From Allium sativum (Eukaryota > Streptophyta > Magnoliopsida > Asparagales > Amaryllidaceae), in NCBI GenBank assembly GCA_030737875.1, contig CM060915.1, positions 629,736,786 through 629,800,785 on the forward strand: a DNA stretch of 64,000 bases, read 5' to 3'. The translations under genes were made by a program, and so were the position numbers. The notes beneath the pieces were generated by a model. That model worked only from the letters and a program-made list of their open reading frames with translations. It was not told the origin of the DNA and did no database searches. Below are positions 59,511 to 64,000 of this stretch, piece after piece (position 1 is the first letter of the stretch; every line of letters begins with the position of its first letter).

Positions 59511-61307
59511 TCATTTGATGACGAGCCGATGGGAGCTCGTTCCAGGATCATTCCCTCTCCGGGGAGCAGGTGGTGGCAGCACAGGTACAGGTGCTGGTTG
59601 TTTCACATACTCGGGTAGCTCTCCACGTCTAACCCGTTCCTCAATCAGATCTCGCAAGTGTCTACAGTCATTTGTGTCATGACCGTCCATATCGTGAAAT
59701 ACGCAATATTTCCCAGAATCGCGTTCTCTTTGTGATGGCTCCCTCCTGGGAGGCTTTGGATAGGAGACGTCACCGTTTGTGTCCAGATAGATGTCTGAGA
59801 GTGGGGCATTGAGTTCAGTGTACTTTTCATATCTGGGCCCTCTCCGGGGCTGAGCGTTGCGGTCATTCTTGACGGCAGCTTTTCCTTTGCCTTTGTCAGA
59901 ATCAGACGGTTCTCCGTCTTTGAGCATGTTAACGTCGAGAACTTTCTTCTCGGAGGTTGCGTCTTCTTCACGCAAAAACCTATCCGATTCAAGATAGAAT
60001 TCACTGAGATTCCTTGGTGGGTCTCGGTACAAGGATTTCTTGAACTCCGAGTTGTCTAGAACGCCGGATACTGCCGCCATCAATACCATAGATGGCTCAG
60101 GCCGATCAACTGATGCTGCTGCAATGTTGAATCTTTCCAGAAATGATCGCAGAGTTTCTTTGGGTCTCTGCTTGATTGTAGTGAGTGACATGACATTTTT
60201 GGGTCGAGCGATGTGGACCCGAAACTGTTCAATGAAGCGGGCGACCAACATGTTCCAGTTGTTGATCGATTCAGATTCTAGCTGCCGAAACCACATAGCA
60301 GCAATATCAGTCAAAAAGAGAGGGAAGCACTTTGCCATGACGATTTCCGACGCCGATTGAACTTCCATATGCCGTTTATAGCGCATGAGATGCACGGTAG
60401 GATCCGTTCTGCCGTTGTAGGGTTCCAGTTGTGGAAGTTTGAAATCTGGAGGATTGCGGGAATTCCTGATTTCCTGTGTGAATGGATTGTGATTGACATC
60501 ATCCATGTCGTTTTGATAGGTGCGGCCTCTCGAAAGGCGTTCAATGAGATTGGCGAGCCGGTCGCCTTCAAAGAGCTGTTGCAAGTTGCCTAGTTCGGAG
60601 CTGGTGCCCCCAGCGTTGAGCCCAGAAGAGTTCAGAGAGGTATAGGGAGCTTGGAAGGCCATCCGGTTCGGTTCGGAGGTGCCCCCTTGCTGCGGCTCGG
60701 AGAAGCGAGGGGGGTTATGGAGGGGTGCACGGTTCGGGTCGGATGTACCGATCCGATCAGGATCGCCTGTTCCGAACCGGGGAGCTTGATGCTGAAGCTG
60801 TGTGGGATTACCGATCCGAACCGGTGCGGAGGTAGGTCGTGCTGGAGCGAAGTCTTGATTTCCAGAGGGGAGGCTGCTGCCCCCAAGCTCATGTAATGCG
60901 GCGGTTCGGATCGGATCCGAACCGATCCGGTGAGGATTGCCCCCCATTTCCATCTGCGTTTGATTCAAGTTTTGGCCCTCGGTTCGGATCGGATCCGAAC
61001 CGATCCGGTTTGCAGCTGCTGCTGGGGCTATTTCCGTGATATTTCCAGCGAGTTGTGCATTGCCGCTCGGCCTGCCTTCCATCCGAGCGAAGAATTGGTC
61101 GATCATCTCCTGTTGTTTGCAGAGGAGATCATCTTGCCTAGCCATCTGGGTTCTCAATTCATCGAGAACGCCATCCATTTCATCTCTGGTTAAATATGCT
61201 GATGGATTTTCATGAGAGGAAGCCTCCTGGCTTGCCTCGTTCCTTGTTCCTTCAGTGCCAACATCCTCAGCACGAGAGAAGGTTCCGTCTTTCTTTCGCT
61301 TGACCAT
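59511..61307 (-). CDS. Gag polyprotein, unit 2
   Basis: An intact 598-codon frame from ATG at 61307, almost identical to unit 1. Amino-acid differences that I can see (unit 1 to unit 2): NSTEIA to NITEIA, SENVMA to SEIVMA, HIVRP to HIARP, EPFDSD to EPSDSD, KQPTPV to KQPAPV. None hits the gag domain core motifs or the zinc-knuckle residues, so both proteins should be equally able to fold. Confidence 0.92.
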   Translation of the reverse strand: MVKRKKDGTFSRAEDVGTEGTRNEASQEASSHENPSAYLTRDEMDGVLDELRTQMARQDDLLCKQQEMIDQFFARMEGRPSGNAQLAGNITEIAPAAAANRIGSDPIRTEGQNLNQTQMEMGGNPHRIGSDPIRTAALHELGGSSLPSGNQDFAPARPTSAPVRIGNPTQLQHQAPRFGTGDPDRIGTSDPNRAPLHNPPRFSEPQQGGTSEPNRMAFQAPYTSLNSSGLNAGGTSSELGNLQQLFEGDRLANLIERLSRGRTYQNDMDDVNHNPFTQEIRNSRNPPDFKLPQLEPYNGRTDPTVHLMRYKRHMEVQSASEIVMAKCFPLFLTDIAAMWFRQLESESINNWNMLVARFIEQFRVHIARPKNVMSLTTIKQRPKETLRSFLERFNIAAASVDRPEPSMVLMAAVSGVLDNSEFKKSLYRDPPRNLSEFYLESDRFLREEDATSEKKVLDVNMLKDGEPSDSDKGKGKAAVKNDRNAQPRRGPRYEKYTELNAPLSDIYLDTNGDVSYPKPPRREPSQRERDSGKYCVFHDMDGHDTNDCRHLRDLIEERVRRGELPEYVKQPAPVPVLPPPAPRRGNDPGTSSHRLVIK

Positions 61308-61333
61308 TGATCCAATAGCCAAATAATCCGCTC

Positions 61334-61351
61334 CCCTTCCTGGCGCGCCAA
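61334..61351 (-). promoter_or_regulatory. Candidate primer binding site, gag-only unit 2
   Basis: Identical to the unit 1 site (TTGGCGCGCCAGGAAGGG), two bases after the end of LTR 3. Confidence 0.6.
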
Positions 61352-61353
61352 AA

Positions 61354-62442
61354 TGTTAGACCGAAATTTGGGCCTAACACCCAAATGCTATGTGAAAACC
61401 TCACAATCACAGATTAATACAGAAAAAGCAGTAAAATAAGAGGAGACACACGAGATTTTTATAGTGGTTCGGCTCAATCCAAGCCTACGTCCACTTTATA
61501 GTTTCTTAAATCCTAAGAAGCTATTACAATGTTGTTTGTTTGCAGTTTATACACGAAATTCTCGTGTTTACAATGAAGAAGAGGAGATTAAAGGGGAGAT
61601 TATACACGAAATCCTCGTGTTGTAATGTGGAATTCGACTTCTAGGTTATGCAATAGCCTTGCGAAGAACCATAGTTGAAGCCATGGAGAGTTAGAGTTCA
61701 AAAAATCCCCTGAAATAGCCATGCTGTGGTGTATTTATAGGCGTAGAAGAGCCTCTGGGTGACCCGGTTCGGATATGCCACGTGTCATGACCGGAGTTGA
61801 TCTCGAGAAGCAGTGGAAGAAGTCCTCTGTTCGGGTTTTGCCAAGTGGAGCCAGATCCATGAATGTAGAGGCGGTTACTCCTTGAGAAGCGGTCAAAGTT
61901 GGAGTGCAGCAGCAGGTCCAAGCGGATCGGTTCGGGTCCGATCCGAACCGGGGTGGAGCATCCGAACCGAAGACAGGGTGTGCACTTCTGTGCGGAGCAA
62001 GGCGGGTCGGGTCTTATGGTCCGAACCGAACCGAAGGAAATGCATGCCGGAGTTTCTAGTACAAAATTTTGCCAAGGGGGTCGGGTCTCCTCCTCCGATC
62101 CGACCCGGTTAGGGGTGATGCCAAATTTCCAAGTTCGCAGTTTCCGGTTCTGCATGCGTTCACGGAAACTGGCGTAACTTTCAAACCGTAAGTCCGATTG
62201 AGCCAAACCAAAGCTCAAACTGAAGCTAATTCAGAGATCTACAAGAGTTACAGAGCATAGCTCTGTAATCGCTGTTTTCGGGCCCAAAAAAGGTCATCTG
62301 GTAGGAGTTTCGGGCCTTTCTTTGTTTGTGATGCGATTTCAACCAAATCATTTCATGTCTTCTAACGATATTCCCAACGCTTGAGTGTATTGTTGAGAAG
62401 AGATTCCATGTGTGACTGCTTTGACTAAAAAGCGGGTCAACA
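61354..62442 (-). repeat. Gag-only element LTR 3 (1089 bp)
   Basis: 5' LTR of unit 2 and 3' LTR of unit 3. One clear change from LTR 2: CGGAAACTGGCG instead of CGGAAACGGGCG near 62163-62174. Confidence 0.92.
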
Positions 62443-62566
62443 TTTTGCCCCCCAGAACATATCTTGCTGGTTGAAGGAAGATGTGTTCTGGATAATCCAA
62501 GGCCACGCCGGGCCTGCCAGCTGCAAGTATAATCCATACCTGCGAAGAAGAGAAAGCAAACAGGTA

Positions 62567-63057
62567 TGTCAAAACCTAACAAAACCGATTACACTTTCGA
62601 GCATAAACCATGCTTGGACGTTTGTTTGAGCATAAACCATACTCAAGACACGTTCGAATCATCCTGCCAAAACCTGACGAAGGACCTAACCTTCCGGGTA
62701 CAAGCCATACCAGGAAGTTCAAACTGAGCATAAGCCATACCCGAGTTTTATTGAGTTCCTTTGCCAAATCCTGACAAAACAATAAGCCGTTCCAGAGTAT
62801 AATCCATACTTAAGAGTCCTAATGAGTACAATCCATACCCATGTCGGGATAGAGCTATGCTTGCCAAGGACTGACAAGACAGTCTGTCCCTAAGCACAAT
62901 CCATGCCTAGGGGGTCCGAGATAAGTATAAGCCATACTTTAGTTGAGATTGAGAATCCTGCCACAACCTGACAAGATACTTAAATTGCCAAACATAATCC
63001 ATGCTCGGAAAGTCCTTCCTTATTCAATTCAAAGTACAAAACCAAAGCAAATCCTGA
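62567..63057 (-). repeat. 98-bp tandem repeat with hairpin modules, unit 3
   Basis: Same five-monomer tract as units 1 and 2, with the unit 2 variant TGCCAAGGACTGAC. Confidence 0.85.
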
Positions 63058-63211
63058 TTGGTTTGTCATCGAGTGCAGAGCACGATTTGGAGCTAAATCC
63101 TAACCCCGAACGTGTGTACTCCGATTTAGCCAATCGGAAAACCTAAAGAAAGCAAAGAGACATATCTTAAATCCTAAGAAATGCTGAAAACACAGAGTGA
63201 TCCAATCCAGA

Positions 63212-64000
63212 TCATTTGATGACGAGCCGATGGGAGCTCGTTCCAGGATCATTCCCTCTCCGGGGAGCAGGTGGTGGCAGCACAGGTACAGGTGTTGGTT
63301 GTTTCACATACTCGGGTAGCTCTCCACGTCTAACCCGTTCCTCAATCAGATCTCGCAAGTGTCTACAGTCATTTGTGTCATGACCGTCCATATCGTGAAA
63401 TACGCAATATTTCCCAGAATCGCGTTCTCTTTGTGATGGCTCCCTCCTGGGAGGCTTTGGATAGGAGACGTCACCGTTTGTGTCCAGATAGATGTCTGAG
63501 AGTGGGGCATTGAGTTCAGTGTACTTTTCATATCTGGGCCCTCTCCGGGGCTGAGCGTTGCGGTCATTCTTGACGGCAGCTTTTCCTTTGCCTTTGTCAG
63601 AATCAGACGGTTCTCCGTCTTTGAGCATGTTAACGTCGAGAACTTTCTTCTCGGAGGTTGCGTCTTCTTCACGCAAAAACCTATCCGATTCAAGATAGAA
63701 TTCACTGAGATTCCTTGGTGGGTCTCGGTACAAGGATTTCTTGAACTCCGAGTTGTCTAGAACGCCGGATACTGCCGCCATCAATACCATAGATGGCTCA
63801 GGCCGATCAACTGATGCTGCTGCAATGTTGAATCTTTCCAGAAATGATCGCAGAGTTTCTTTGGGTCTCTGCTTGATTGTAGTGAGTGACATGACATTTT
63901 TGGGTCGAGCGATGTGGACCCGAAACTGTTCAATGAAGCGGGCGACCAACATGTTCCAGTTGTTGATCGATTCAGATTCTAGCTGCCGAAACCACATAGC
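63212..64000 (-). CDS. Gag polyprotein, unit 3 (cut by window edge)
   Basis: The C-terminal 262 codons of the same gag; the frame is open to the window edge. It covers most of the Retrotrans_gag domain from MWFRQLE on and the C-x2-H-x4-H-x4-C motif. It shares HIARP and EPSDSD with unit 2 but KQPTPV with unit 1. Confidence 0.9.
   Translation of the reverse strand, partial: AMWFRQLESESINNWNMLVARFIEQFRVHIARPKNVMSLTTIKQRPKETLRSFLERFNIAAASVDRPEPSMVLMAAVSGVLDNSEFKKSLYRDPPRNLSEFYLESDRFLREEDATSEKKVLDVNMLKDGEPSDSDKGKGKAAVKNDRNAQPRRGPRYEKYTELNAPLSDIYLDTNGDVSYPKPPRREPSQRERDSGKYCVFHDMDGHDTNDCRHLRDLIEERVRRGELPEYVKQPTPVPVLPPPAPRRGNDPGTSSHRLVIK

Larger units (their letters stand above)
53952..64000 (-). 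mobile_element. Tandem array of a gag-only LTR retrotransposon (TR-GAG-like), 3701-bp period
   Basis: LTR, internal, LTR, internal, LTR, internal in direct order: LTRs 53952-55040, 57653-58741 and 61354-62442; internals 55041-57652, 58742-61353 and 62443-64000 (cut by the window). Each internal has a primer-site region, one gag frame, a repeat-rich 3' part and a polypurine tract. There is no pol. Neighbouring units share one LTR, which is what unequal recombination between LTRs produces. Units differ at only a handful of positions per kb. A gag-only element with LTRs and under 5 kb in total fits the plant class called TR-GAG. An assembly artefact must be considered. Confidence 0.92.

Overview
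This window is nuclear DNA of a flowering plant. It is AT-rich, shows plant-type LTR retrotransposons nested several levels deep, a plant L1-like LINE, and a fragment of plastid DNA carrying pieces of ndhG and ndhE. I found no intact host gene, tRNA or rRNA gene. Almost every base can be assigned to one of seven LTR retrotransposon insertions, a LINE, a foldback MITE and the plastid fragment. I cannot name the species.

Layout, left to right. 1-2995: end of a minus-strand giant-LTR element (A2), inserted in the 3' LTR of a second minus-strand giant-LTR element (E1, 2996-11484). E1 has a 6.4 kb 5' LTR and only 1.0 kb of internal DNA. 11485-13911: degraded minus-strand LINE. 13912-23240: minus-strand copia-like element with about 3.1 kb LTRs and only a broken gag. 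23241-45199: a plus-strand member of the same copia-like family, inserted in the 5' LTR of the previous one. Its own 5' LTR is split by a complete plus-strand giant-LTR element (E2, 25243-39166, with 5-bp target duplication GAATT). E2 carries a foldback MITE in its 5' LTR and the plastid fragment in its 3' LTR. 45200-49787: plus-strand divergent giant-LTR element (C), inserted in the copia-like 3' LTR. 49788-53951: plus-strand giant-LTR element (B), inserted in C. 53952-64000: minus-strand tandem array, period 3701 bp, of a gag-only LTR retrotransposon, inserted in B and running off the window.

Three non-autonomous families make up the region. (1) The giant-LTR family has LTRs of 6.0-6.5 kb starting TGTAAYARCCCG, a tRNA-iMet-type primer site, a polypurine tract whose surroundings resemble Tekay/Del chromoviruses, and about 1 kb of non-coding internal DNA. 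At least five insertions are seen. (2) The copia-like family has 3.1-3.2 kb LTRs (TGTTGTATATAACG...CCAACA), a SIRE-like coiled-coil gag remnant, no pol, and about 3 kb of non-coding spacer. (3) The gag-only family (TR-GAG-like) has 1089 bp LTRs and an intact 598-residue Gag; its units are almost identical, so the array is young. None encodes reverse transcriptase or integrase here, so all must have used enzymes from elsewhere in the genome.

The most unusual structures are: the giant-LTR architecture; the tandem gag-only array; a five-monomer 98-bp repeat in its 3' region whose small hairpins keep a fixed loop while their stems co-vary; a hairpin-dense segment and two fast-changing minisatellite sites inside the giant LTRs; and the plastid fragment that landed in one of those hairpins.
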